Shown here piece by piece: positions 34,674-42,250 of a stretch of DNA of 42,250 nt. The stretch is from an uncultured Prevotella sp. (lineage in GTDB: Bacteria; Bacteroidota; Bacteroidia; Bacteroidales; Bacteroidaceae): positions 1 through 42,250 of the forward strand of contig URER01000020.1 in assembly GCA_900547005.1 (NCBI GenBank), read 5' to 3'. The first letter of the stretch is position 1. Each line of letters begins with the position of its first letter. A program made the position numbers and the translations under genes. Below the pieces are notes generated by a model that was given only the letters and a program-made list of their open reading frames with translations, had not been told where the DNA came from and did no database searches.

Positions 34674-35168
34674 TCAATCTACAGGCATCTTAAACAACAA
34701 TTGCCATATCGTCCTATTGTCAACGACAGCTACGCCGTGTACTTTCATTCCATGCTGAAGATTATACTTATTCGCATCCTTCTCTTTTATGTGCACATAG
34801 AGTATGAAATAGTTCTCACCATTCACCTCTACAGCCTTGTCTTCTGCGGAGAATTCCATGGAATCGCGCAAAACGAGTCCGTCACGACCCTCGAATGTCA
34901 TGTCCACCTCACGCAGTTCGTGATAGAAATCATTGTATTTGTAAGGCATCAGCAACTTGGCGCTATAACAATGGTCGCCGAAGCCGTTCACGAACAAGTC
35001 AACCTTGCCATCAGCCTCTGTAGTCAGAGGATAGCGTATTATGCACGAGGCGATACCGAGTGCCAAGACTATCACCATAATAATAACTGTTCCTGTCCTT
35101 GTAAAGAAAGGAGGAATCTCTCCGATTATGTTGCGGACTTTCTCACTTCGCAATTCTATATTTTCCAT
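34674..35168 (-). CDS. Short HlyD-like export adaptor
   Basis: A 164-residue protein. The N-terminal motif IELRSEKVRNIIGEIPPFF followed by one membrane helix (about 25-45) matches the start of Bacteroidetes HlyD-family adaptors of peptide exporters. The end (LQHGMKVHGVAVVDNRTIWQ) resembles the last beta strands of HlyD proteins. Full HlyD adaptors are usually 400 residues or more and carry a lipoyl domain and coiled-coil hairpin; there is no room for either here. It is the last gene of the RiPP cluster, 112 bases after the peptidase-ABC exporter. It could be a truncated remnant, but the frame is clean with intact start and end. Confidence 0.75.
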   Translation of the reverse strand: MENIELRSEKVRNIIGEIPPFFTRTGTVIIMVIVLALGIASCIIRYPLTTEADGKVDLFVNGFGDHCYSAKLLMPYKYNDFYHELREVDMTFEGRDGLVLRDSMEFSAEDKAVEVNGENYFILYVHIKEKDANKYNLQHGMKVHGVAVVDNRTIWQLLFKMPVD

Positions 35169-35280
35169 TTGATACTAATGTTTTAATGTCTTATGTTCTG
35201 AGTTTAATGCGGATACCGTATTCTGCTAATTACATATCGCCTTGCATCTTCTTGAATGGTTGCCGGGGATGTTTTTCAGC

Positions 35281-37473
35281 TTAACTTCCCAATTCCAGTT
35301 GGTTCTTCACCAAATTATAGTATGCTCCCCGTTTAGCCGTCAGACTTTCATGTGTTCCTGTCTCAACAACTTTGCCACCATCGAGCACCACTATCTGATC
35401 GGCGTTTCTAACCGTACTCAACCTGTGGGCGACCACGACAACCGTCTTGCCTTTATAGAACCTGTTGAGATTCTCTACTATCGCACGCTCGTTGCCGGCA
35501 TCAAGGGAATTGGTTGCCTCATCAAGGAATATAAAATCCGGATTCTTGTACACGGCACGGGCTATGAGGATGCGCTGTCTTTGCCCTTGACTCAGCCCCA
35601 CGCCGTCACGCCCTATTATAGTGTCGAACCTCAACGGCAGAGCCATTACGAAGTCCTTGACGTTGGCAATCTCCGCAGCTTTCATCAGACGTTCCTTGTC
35701 TATCTCGCCGTCGTCAACGGCAATGTTCCTCGCTATCGACTCCGAGAATATCACTCCGTCCTGCATCACGACACCGCACTGCCTGCGCCACCATTTAAGA
35801 CTATACTTCGAAAGGGGGCTGTCGCCTATGTATATGTGACCATCCATAACTGGATAGTAGCCCAGCATCAGTTTTATCAGGGTCGTCTTTCCACTACCCG
35901 ATGCGCCCACTATAGCCGTAACCTTTCCCTCTGGTATTTCTATGTTCACTCCGTCTATCGTTGTTCTAAGGCTATGAGGGTCATATTTGAAAACAACGTT
36001 TCTTAGACTGATTGTCTTTCCTCCATTGTCAAATTCTGTCTTCTGATCTCTACCGCGGTCTTCCTCATTGTTTTGCAGGTGTATCTCGTTTATACGCTCA
36101 AGGCTTATCTTTACGTCCTGCAGGGAATAGAAAAAAGCCATAAGCTGTTCTACAGGACTGTTCAGTTGACCTATTATATACTGCACGGCGAGCATCATAC
36201 CGAGTGTCAGGTCGCCGTGTATCACTGCTGTGGCAGACAACACGGTTATGATGATATTCTTCAGTTCGTTTATGAATATGCTGCCTGCCTCCTGCGTCTG
36301 CGTCAACTTCAGGCTTTTCATCTGCACCTTGAACAGGTCTGCCTGCACGTCTTCCCATTCCCAACGTCTGCGTTGCTCGCAGTCCTGTAGCTTTATCTCC
36401 TGCATGGAAGTGATAAACTGGTATGTCTTGTTGCTGTTTATAGCCTGTTGCTCAAACAGTTCATAGTCAAGCACCTTGCGTCTCCGCATAAACAAAGCTA
36501 TCCATATACCATAGATGATGCTCCCTGCAAGAAAAACAAGAAAGATAAAGCTGTTGTATATGAACAAGACGGCACCGAACACCACGAAACTTATCAGCGA
36601 GAACATCACACTCAATGTTTGTGAAGTAAGGAAACTGTTTACACGGCTATGATCGTTCATTCTCTGCAATAGGTCGCCCATCAGCTTCGTGTCGAAAAAA
36701 GACATGGGAAGTCGCAGAAGTTTTATGAAGAAGTCGCTCACCAGCGAGATGTTTATCCTCATGCTGATGTGAAGCAGAAGCCAGCGGCGGATGAAGTCCA
36801 CAGCCGTACGACTGAATGTCAGCATCAACTGACCGATGAGTACCAGCCATATAAAACCAATGTCGTTGTTCCTTATACCTACATCAACGATTGACTGGGT
36901 CAGGAAAGGCAGCACAAGCTGGAGTACACTTCCGAGCAGCAAACCAAGTATTATCTGGGCGAAGTAACGACGATACTGCTTGATATATCCGAAAAGAAAA
37001 CGGAAAGAACGCTGACGTTTGACACCATCATTACTATTGTCATAGAATAGCGGAGTGGGATTCAGAAACATTGCCACACCTTTGTCGTCACCGTCCGAAC
37101 GGGTACTTACCCAGTGAGCGACAAGCTCATCTTTATCATACTTCACAAGTCCCTTACCAGGGTCGGCAATATAGAAAAACTTACCTTTACGCACCTTATA
37201 AAGGACAACAAAATGGTTCTGATTCCAATGCAGGATACAAGGCATGGGAGCATCACACAGTTGTTCCATTGTAACTCGTCCACATACGGTGTGCAAACCC
37301 AGTTCATTTGCCGCGTCATTCATTCCCAACAGAGACACTCCCTCTGTTGTGGCATGGCAAATACCATCAAGTTTAGATGCGGATACCGTCCGCCCGTGAT
37401 ACTTGCATATCATCTGAAGGCAGGCGATACCACACTGCATGGAGTCATGTTGTTGAATAATTGGAAACCTCAT
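35281..37473 (-). CDS. Peptidase-containing ABC exporter (C39 type)
   Basis: A 730-residue PCAT. Residues 1-130 form the C39 cysteine protease: Gln8, Cys14 (MQCGIACLQM), His87 (NHFVVLYKV) and Asp104 (YIADPGKG). Residues about 160-440 hold the membrane helices. The ATPase follows with Walker A VGASGSGKTTLIKL, signature LSQGQRQRILIARA and Walker B FIFLDEATNSLD. It should cut the precursor leader after a double glycine and export the mature peptide. The precursor encoded at 41270-41470 ends its leader in such a motif. The gene starts five bases after the outer membrane protein gene. Confidence 0.95.
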   Translation of the reverse strand: MRFPIIQQHDSMQCGIACLQMICKYHGRTVSASKLDGICHATTEGVSLLGMNDAANELGLHTVCGRVTMEQLCDAPMPCILHWNQNHFVVLYKVRKGKFFYIADPGKGLVKYDKDELVAHWVSTRSDGDDKGVAMFLNPTPLFYDNSNDGVKRQRSFRFLFGYIKQYRRYFAQIILGLLLGSVLQLVLPFLTQSIVDVGIRNNDIGFIWLVLIGQLMLTFSRTAVDFIRRWLLLHISMRINISLVSDFFIKLLRLPMSFFDTKLMGDLLQRMNDHSRVNSFLTSQTLSVMFSLISFVVFGAVLFIYNSFIFLVFLAGSIIYGIWIALFMRRRKVLDYELFEQQAINSNKTYQFITSMQEIKLQDCEQRRRWEWEDVQADLFKVQMKSLKLTQTQEAGSIFINELKNIIITVLSATAVIHGDLTLGMMLAVQYIIGQLNSPVEQLMAFFYSLQDVKISLERINEIHLQNNEEDRGRDQKTEFDNGGKTISLRNVVFKYDPHSLRTTIDGVNIEIPEGKVTAIVGASGSGKTTLIKLMLGYYPVMDGHIYIGDSPLSKYSLKWWRRQCGVVMQDGVIFSESIARNIAVDDGEIDKERLMKAAEIANVKDFVMALPLRFDTIIGRDGVGLSQGQRQRILIARAVYKNPDFIFLDEATNSLDAGNERAIVENLNRFYKGKTVVVVAHRLSTVRNADQIVVLDGGKVVETGTHESLTAKRGAYYNLVKNQLELGS

Positions 37474-37478
37474 AGTTC

Positions 37479-39785
37479 TTATAGTCGTTTTAATTCGTCT
37501 GTAGCCGCCTCGCCTTTATATTTGTTCTTCTTCTGATTGAAGTGGTATGTCACGGTCAGCCCCACGGTGCGCCTGCCTGCGTCGTTCCATTTCTCCAGCA
37601 TTATGCCGTTGGTGCATTTATCCCACCGCTCGCGGCTTGTGTCGAACACGTTTGTCACGCTAAACTTAATCCGCAGTTTATCGTGCAGCAACGTCTTGAC
37701 TGCGTAGATGTCTGTACCGAAATCATCATACTGATAGGCAAAGTCCCAGTCGGAATCTCCCGACGTGTTATAGTTGATGTCGCATCCGAGGATGAAGGTA
37801 CGGGACAGTTCTACGGTGTTGTCAATCTCAAAGTAGTACAGTGGCTTGTCATACTTCCTTCCGCCATACTCGGCATACGGTTTTGTAACGCTGGCGGTGA
37901 ACGATGGTTTCCAAACCTTAAACCATGTGGGCGAATATACAAGCGTTGCGCTTAGGATGCGGTGACGGTCGATGTTGCGGGTGTGGAAAAGCGTTATGGA
38001 ATCACTGCCCTCGTACATATCGAGCACGTATCGCGTACCGTTCTTTATCATAGAATAATCCACCATGAGCTGTATGTCTTTCCAAGACAAGGCGTATGAA
38101 AGCGTGTTAGTCTTACTTGGCTGTAGTTCGGGGCTTCCACCCTCGTATGAATAGGGATTGTTGAAGTCTACGGAGTTGCGCAGCATGAAATAGGTCGGTC
38201 TGTTTGTCGTATATCTGTATGCTATGGACATATCGATGCCGTGGGAGGAATAGGCAACGGACGCCGACGGATATATACCGCTATACTTACGGCTCATGTC
38301 GTCAGACTTCACACCGTCAACGTAGTAGTTGAAAGCCAGATGCTCGAACCTTGCGCCCACGCTTCCGCTCCAGTGCTCGCCGAAGGAACGCTCATATTGG
38401 GCGAACAGCGCAAAGAGTCCTTGCTTCGCCACGTTAGCCGTAGAGCGAAGCTCGTTCTGCATCGTTGTCTCATCCGACACTTCATATCTATTGTCATTGT
38501 CTGTATATGCTCCCTCTATGCCAGTCTTCAGCCTGCCGCCTGCCAACGATGTCCCAAAAGTCAGTTTTCCGGCATAGAGTTTGTTCGCGCTCTTGTTGTT
38601 GTTACCCACATACTCATCACTACTGGCATAGTCCTGGCTATTCGTCTTGCTGCCGTTCAGATAGTCGGCGTCAAGTTTCAAATACGTGTCGCTACTCCAG
38701 TTGTAGTTCATGTATACGTTCATGTAGTGGCTGTCTGCCCTGAAACGTCTGTTGTCTATAGACGAAATCGCGTTCATAAGCACATTATTCTTATATGCTT
38801 CCAGTCTGTCGGTGGTGTCGAACCTGTCATTCGGGAAGCCTGTATATCTGTAAAGCACGCCCGCAGATAGTTTGTCCTGCCATTGGTAGTTCAGTCCTGC
38901 CGATGCGTTCAACGCTAAAGTTGTCTGCTCAAGTCTTGGCGACTCATACAGCTCGCGTTCTGCATACTTCGTCGTGGTGGTTTGGTCGGCTACCATCACG
39001 TTACAATCGTAGCGCAGGGAACCGAAGACATCAAAACCGCCCGTATGGTAGTTCACGTCCGCCCCGGCGTGGTGTGATACCTTACGCTCCGCGCTCACGC
39101 CACCGTCAGCCTGCACACTCAGTCCGTCAAGCGCATTCTTCGCTGTCGTTATCTTTATCACCGCACTCACCGTTGCGTCATATTCCGCCCCAGGATTGGT
39201 TATCACCTTCACCTGTCGTATGTCTGCAGAGTTTATACGGGCGAGTTCACTATTGTCACGCACGAGACGGTTGTTTATATATATAATAGGTGTACCCTTG
39301 CCGAGCACACTGAGTTCGCCATTTTTATGCGAAAGAAACGGCAGATGCCCCAACACGTCCAACACACTGCCTAATCGAGCAAGCGTGCTTCCGCTGACGT
39401 TTACTATCAAACCATCACTCACTCGCTGATATTGCTTCGCACGGACTACAACCTCGTCGAGCAGAAGACTGTCTTTCACCAAAGAAATGGTCACGGTTCT
39501 CTCCTGTCCTGTCACGTTCGTATAAGAGGTTTTATATCCCATGAAACTCACTTTCAGGATGCCGTGGTCTGGAGCGTCCGCAAGGCTGAAAGCACCGTTG
39601 GTATCGGTCACGGCTCCAGTAACGAAGGAACTGTCCGCCGCAGATAGCAACACCACGTTGGCAAACTCCACCGGATTTCCGTTTCCTTGCTCCACCACAA
39701 CACCATTGACTTGTGCCACAGCACTTTCACTTACCAATAATACCATAATTCCTAAGACGGCACATCTGAAAATAATCGTTCTCAT
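37479..39785 (-). CDS. Outer membrane beta-barrel protein with CarboxypepD-like N-terminal domain
   Basis: A 768-residue protein. It has a signal peptide (MRTIIFRCAVLGIMVLLV, cut near AVAQ), then a carboxypeptidase regulatory-like domain (about 25-105; GVVVEQGNGNPVEFANVVLL), then a plug-like region ending near residue 205 (VKVITNPGAEYDATVSAVIKI), and a long C-terminal barrel. This is the Bacteroidetes outer membrane beta-barrel type related to TonB-dependent receptors. Inside the RiPP cluster it may serve as the outer membrane exit, a receptor or an immunity factor; sequence alone does not tell. An ATG at 39800 is also possible; 39785 gives the better signal peptide. Confidence 0.88.
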   Translation of the reverse strand: MRTIIFRCAVLGIMVLLVSESAVAQVNGVVVEQGNGNPVEFANVVLLSAADSSFVTGAVTDTNGAFSLADAPDHGILKVSFMGYKTSYTNVTGQERTVTISLVKDSLLLDEVVVRAKQYQRVSDGLIVNVSGSTLARLGSVLDVLGHLPFLSHKNGELSVLGKGTPIIYINNRLVRDNSELARINSADIRQVKVITNPGAEYDATVSAVIKITTAKNALDGLSVQADGGVSAERKVSHHAGADVNYHTGGFDVFGSLRYDCNVMVADQTTTTKYAERELYESPRLEQTTLALNASAGLNYQWQDKLSAGVLYRYTGFPNDRFDTTDRLEAYKNNVLMNAISSIDNRRFRADSHYMNVYMNYNWSSDTYLKLDADYLNGSKTNSQDYASSDEYVGNNNKSANKLYAGKLTFGTSLAGGRLKTGIEGAYTDNDNRYEVSDETTMQNELRSTANVAKQGLFALFAQYERSFGEHWSGSVGARFEHLAFNYYVDGVKSDDMSRKYSGIYPSASVAYSSHGIDMSIAYRYTTNRPTYFMLRNSVDFNNPYSYEGGSPELQPSKTNTLSYALSWKDIQLMVDYSMIKNGTRYVLDMYEGSDSITLFHTRNIDRHRILSATLVYSPTWFKVWKPSFTASVTKPYAEYGGRKYDKPLYYFEIDNTVELSRTFILGCDINYNTSGDSDWDFAYQYDDFGTDIYAVKTLLHDKLRIKFSVTNVFDTSRERWDKCTNGIMLEKWNDAGRRTVGLTVTYHFNQKKNKYKGEAATDELKRL

Positions 39786-39801
39786 CCCTCCTAAAATCAT
39801 A

Positions 39802-41163
39802 TTATAACTTATTCAATTCACTTATAAATCTTGCCCAAACAGGCTGATTATTCTTTAATTTACCAATCAACAATAAAACCTTATCTATATAACCACGTTG
39901 TTGGTCACATTTTGCCCCTTTATGACATATAGTATATTCTTCTTTATCAGCATCATAAAAAACAGAGCGAGGACAAGCCTCACAAAGATTTTGAGCCCAA
40001 CAATCACCACATAGCTTATCTTTCTTATTTATCACGTCATATAACGGGAATTGTTGTTGAATATTTGGACTGTTAAAAATATTCTCATGTGCAATATGCC
40101 CTAAATTCATGCTATGCATCCCTACATCCATATGGCAAGGGTATATATACCCAGAAGTTGACACCGCAAATTGCTTACGTGCAATTTGACAAAAAGCCAA
40201 AGGACTTTTTTGTAATATAGCTTGCATGATATTCATAAAGCATTCGGGTAAATTGCATATATTAAGTTCTTCTAAATTGTCTGGAAAATCGTCACATTTA
40301 ACATCCTTGTTTATGTTAATCTCATCAACAATATATCCATTAATTCCAAAACGCTCTTTAAAATAAAATGCAATATCATTTTTTGCAATTCCTTCACTTA
40401 AATGATAATTTGTATATGTTGCCTCATACTGTATGTGCGCATCTGTCTCCTTTTTAACAGTATCTATAAAAGATGCTATCCGCTTAAATGAACCATTCCC
40501 CTTAATATCTACCCTATTGTAATCATTAACATATTCTTCACCATCTACACTAACTGTAATAAAAGATATGTATCTCTTTATAAGATTCAAAAGCCTTTCA
40601 TTCAATATTGTACCATTGGTGATTATCACAAACTTTGGAATACTATTTATCTGCCCAGTTGCTTTATAAGTGTAAAATCTTTGGCATATATATTCCATTA
40701 TACCAATATTGAGACAAGGTTCCCCACCAAAAAAGACTATTTTATCGATATAATCAAAATTCTCTTTACAAAAATCCACAAATATTTCTGCTGTCTTTTT
40801 CGTCATAAGAGAACGATTCTGATTATAACTACCACCACTTGCATAGCAATATTTACAACGCAAATTGCAGTCATTTGAGATATGTAAAGTTATTCTATTT
40901 ATACACTTCTTTTTATCTATGACATCTCTTAGCAGTGATAGATTTTTATTAAAAACATTCTCAAGATTTGACAAATATTGTTCTATGTCTTCTATATCGA
41001 CTTTATTCCTCTCAGATATCTCTGAAACTGACAGCCCTTTTACAAAGTCGTCTATTATGCCAAAAGTTGTATCATTCAAATTCAATAAAGAATAGGAAGG
41101 ATAATGAAACAATAAAGATTGCTCTTCATTGTATACCAAATGCAATGTTGTCCTTTCAATCAT
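39802..41163 (-). CDS. Radical SAM/SPASM peptide maturase
   Basis: A 453-residue radical SAM enzyme. The cluster motif CNLRCKYC has Cys99, Cys103 and Cys106, preceded by RITLHISND. The C-terminal SPASM region is rich in cysteines (FCQIARKQ, YIYPCHMD, LCGDCWAQNLCEACPRS, ICHKGAKC), giving two auxiliary iron-sulfur clusters. Residues 1-75 look like a fused PqqD-type precursor-binding domain (LVYNEEQSLLFHYPSYSLL). It fits the GG-Bacteroidales radical SAM maturase type as I recall it. The substrate should be the Cys-rich peptide encoded just upstream. The frame is open to 41244, but that would cross a hairpin and T10 tract, so 41163 is preferred. Confidence 0.93.
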   Translation of the reverse strand: MIERTTLHLVYNEEQSLLFHYPSYSLLNLNDTTFGIIDDFVKGLSVSEISERNKVDIEDIEQYLSNLENVFNKNLSLLRDVIDKKKCINRITLHISNDCNLRCKYCYASGGSYNQNRSLMTKKTAEIFVDFCKENFDYIDKIVFFGGEPCLNIGIMEYICQRFYTYKATGQINSIPKFVIITNGTILNERLLNLIKRYISFITVSVDGEEYVNDYNRVDIKGNGSFKRIASFIDTVKKETDAHIQYEATYTNYHLSEGIAKNDIAFYFKERFGINGYIVDEININKDVKCDDFPDNLEELNICNLPECFMNIMQAILQKSPLAFCQIARKQFAVSTSGYIYPCHMDVGMHSMNLGHIAHENIFNSPNIQQQFPLYDVINKKDKLCGDCWAQNLCEACPRSVFYDADKEEYTICHKGAKCDQQRGYIDKVLLLIGKLKNNQPVWARFISELNKL

Positions 41164-41209
41164 AATCCACAATACACTATCAAACAAGTAAAACTTATAT
41201 ATAAGGATT

Positions 41210-41246
41210 GGATGCTGCAGCTTGCAAAAAAAAAACTGCAACATCC
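41210..41246 (-). promoter_or_regulatory. Hairpin with T10 loop between precursor and maturase genes
   Basis: In leftward RNA an 11-base stem (GGATGTTGCAG with CTGCAGCATCC, one G-U pair) encloses a loop containing ten U residues. It lies 23 bases after the precursor stop and 46 bases before the maturase ATG. It probably stabilises the precursor message or reduces read-through, raising the peptide-to-enzyme ratio. Confidence 0.6.
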
Positions 41247-41269
41247 AAAATCATCTTATATTCCAACTA

Positions 41270-41470
41270 TCAAATCAACTTATTGCCAGACGTATCTGGT
41301 GGTTTTAAAGTAGAACTCGATGTTGTAGTGGAGGTAGAAGAACAGCTACATGAATGTCCATTACATCCAGTTGCTTTTATCTTATTACTACCACCTAATA
41401 CGGCATTTAACTCCTCTGGTAAAAGCTTCTCAACAGGAAGGACTTCTACAATTTCAAAATTTGTTTTCAT
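41270..41470 (-). CDS. RiPP precursor peptide with double-glycine leader
   Basis: A 66-residue peptide. The leader is residues 1-27, ending LLPEELNAVLGG, the standard recognition pattern for C39 proteases (hydrophobic positions before Gly-Gly). The core is residues 28-66, with cysteines at 36, 41 and 43 (GCNGHSCSC), an unbroken run of eleven Ser/Thr residues (44-54), then LKPPDTSGNKLI. It is followed by the radical SAM maturase and the C39 exporter, the expected processing machinery. Thioether cross-links from Cys are the most likely modification for a SPASM enzyme, but this is inference. The odd number of cysteines is unusual for simple paired bridges. Confidence 0.9.
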   Translation of the reverse strand: MKTNFEIVEVLPVEKLLPEELNAVLGGSNKIKATGCNGHSCSCSSTSTTTSSSTLKPPDTSGNKLI

Positions 41471-41581
41471 TTCTTTTATATTTTTTGTTTCGCCGACAAT
41501 TATTTAGCGAGTCGACATCGCTCCCATTTTTATACCAGTTATGGTCTGGAATATATAAAACGCGCCAATATATTCTTTGTG

Positions 41582-41956
41582 TTATTCAGCCTTGCTAAGG
41601 TTGTCTATCCAAAGCTCCTTTCCGTCTCTTATCACTGACACGGAAACCTTGCCTTTTTCACAACCTTCAACAGAATACGTCTCTGTAGTTCCGGCATCAA
41701 CATTTCCAATGTAGTCTTCATCCACAGGAATATTGTCCTTATAGATAATGACTTCAGCATCATCACACGAAGAGTTGAACGTTATATCCAAGACTCTTGC
41801 AGAATGTTTAAACGAAATATTTAATCCATTCTGATGATATGTATGGTCTCCTGTCCCAATATTTGTTTTATCATCATTATTGTCAAGCAACACATCTGCC
41901 CTAATCATAGATGACATCATAATCCATAGGCCTACAAACATAAAAATTCTCTTCAT
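41582..41956 (-). CDS. Small secreted DUF3244-like protein
   Basis: A 124-residue protein with a signal peptide (MKRIFMFVGLWIMMSSMIRA) and a beta-rich mature part including ISFKHSARVLDITFNSSCDD and GTTETYSVEGCEKGKVSVSV. Two cysteines could form a disulfide. It resembles the Bacteroidetes DUF3244 family, small secreted immunoglobulin-like proteins of unknown role. It is first in the RiPP cluster, 111 bases before the precursor gene, and has a fair promoter. It may be a cluster member (for example self-protection) or simply share the promoter. Confidence 0.8.
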   Translation of the reverse strand: MKRIFMFVGLWIMMSSMIRADVLLDNNDDKTNIGTGDHTYHQNGLNISFKHSARVLDITFNSSCDDAEVIIYKDNIPVDEDYIGNVDAGTTETYSVEGCEKGKVSVSVIRDGKELWIDNLSKAE

Positions 41957-42001
41957 ACTATTTTGTTTAATTTATTGACATTTCTGTCTTGTTTCCGAAT
42001 G

Positions 42002-42033
42002 CAAAGTTATAAAAAGCGAAAACAAAGTTCCAA
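42002..42033 (-). promoter_or_regulatory. Probable promoter of the RiPP cluster
   Basis: Minus strand TAACTTTG at 42002-42009, with TTG at 42031-42033 (21-base spacing). Predicted start is near 41995, about 39 bases before the DUF3244-like ATG. No equally good element is seen just before the precursor gene. Confidence 0.6.
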
Positions 42034-42230
42034 AACTTTTCTTGACTTTTTCAAATAGGTGCTGCAAAGCATATTTCAGCCTAATCTCTTGAAATTCAAC
42101 CGATTGCATCATTTGCAGCGGGGAAAAGCCACTTAATTTGCAGCACTATAGAGTCTCATGAAACAGCGTTTCTACATATTTTTTCACCGAAGAGTTAACC
42201 CGTTGGCGGAATTAATTTAAGTTGATAAAT

Positions 42231-42250
42231 ATGAGTAAAAAGTTGTACAT
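42231..42250 (+). CDS. Possible start of a rightward gene, cut by the window end
   Basis: An ATG followed by six open codons (MSKKLY) reaches the window edge on the plus strand, opposite to the RiPP cluster and with 270 bases of non-coding sequence in front. Too short to identify. Confidence 0.3.

Noticed and set aside
41164..41244. N-terminal extension of the radical SAM maturase
   Set aside because: The extra 27 codons cross a hairpin and a T10 run, encode a Cys/Phe-rich stretch unlike the family, and start only 25 bases after the precursor stop. The ATG at 41163 begins the PqqD-like domain.

Overview
The window reads as a Bacteroidales chromosome, most likely Prevotella or a close relative. 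Support comes from the Bacteroidetes-type promoters seen repeatedly (TTG, about 19-21 bases, TAnnTTTG) with few Shine-Dalgarno sequences, the gene families present (serine palmitoyltransferase-like enzyme next to a lipid kinase, DUF4924, DUF3244 and DUF6057 type proteins, a CarboxypepD-regulatory/beta-barrel outer membrane protein), and a 47-base CRISPR repeat of the Bacteroidetes type II-C kind. Genus is an inference from gene style, not from a marker gene.

Layout. 1-4300: leftward genes for a cupin, an ABC permease and its ATPase, an acidic-tailed protein of unknown function and a nitrilase-family amidase. 4385-6936: rightward rarA and a D-2-hydroxyacid dehydrogenase, separated by a tandem of 22-base palindromic repeats. 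7142-7292: a tRNA-Arg(ACG) with its promoter and a terminator-like hairpin. 7364-14792: a complete type II-C CRISPR-Cas locus: leftward tracrRNA, rightward cas9-cas1-cas2, a leader with a large inverted repeat, and an array of 20 identical 47-base repeats plus one decayed repeat, holding 20 spacers of 29 or 30 bases. 14795-18682: leftward prolyl-tRNA editing protein, ferredoxin-type membrane protein, acetyltransferase and ROK glucokinase, with an 850-base non-coding stretch carrying another 22-base palindrome array. 18825-26187: a rightward run of housekeeping genes (LysE-type exporter, DUF4924, rfbD, prfC, tsaC, clc, fmt). 26463-28874: divergent sphingolipid-type pair (AOS-family acyltransferase and lipid kinase). 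29032-34576: leftward MORN protein, YhcH, glgB, DUF6057-like protein and trmN6. 34674-41956: a leftward RiPP (ribosomal peptide natural product) cluster: DUF3244-type secreted protein, double-glycine precursor peptide, radical SAM/SPASM maturase, outer membrane beta-barrel protein, peptidase-containing ABC exporter, and a very short HlyD-like adaptor.

The most interesting points are these. (1) Each CRISPR repeat, read in the crRNA direction, contains a complete Bacteroidetes promoter (TTG, 19 bases, TATATTTG), the same spacing as the glucokinase and MORN gene promoters in this window, so each spacer probably has its own start site. The decayed end repeat has lost both the tracrRNA-pairing half and this -7 box. 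(2) The tracrRNA can be read completely: anti-repeat, nexus hairpin and a 9-bp terminator followed by a U tract. (3) Two unrelated palindrome sequences share the same design, a 13-base palindrome repeated every 22 bases, at three intergenic sites. (4) The RiPP cluster pairs a Cys- and Ser/Thr-rich precursor with a mini-adaptor that has no room for the usual coiled-coil hairpin.
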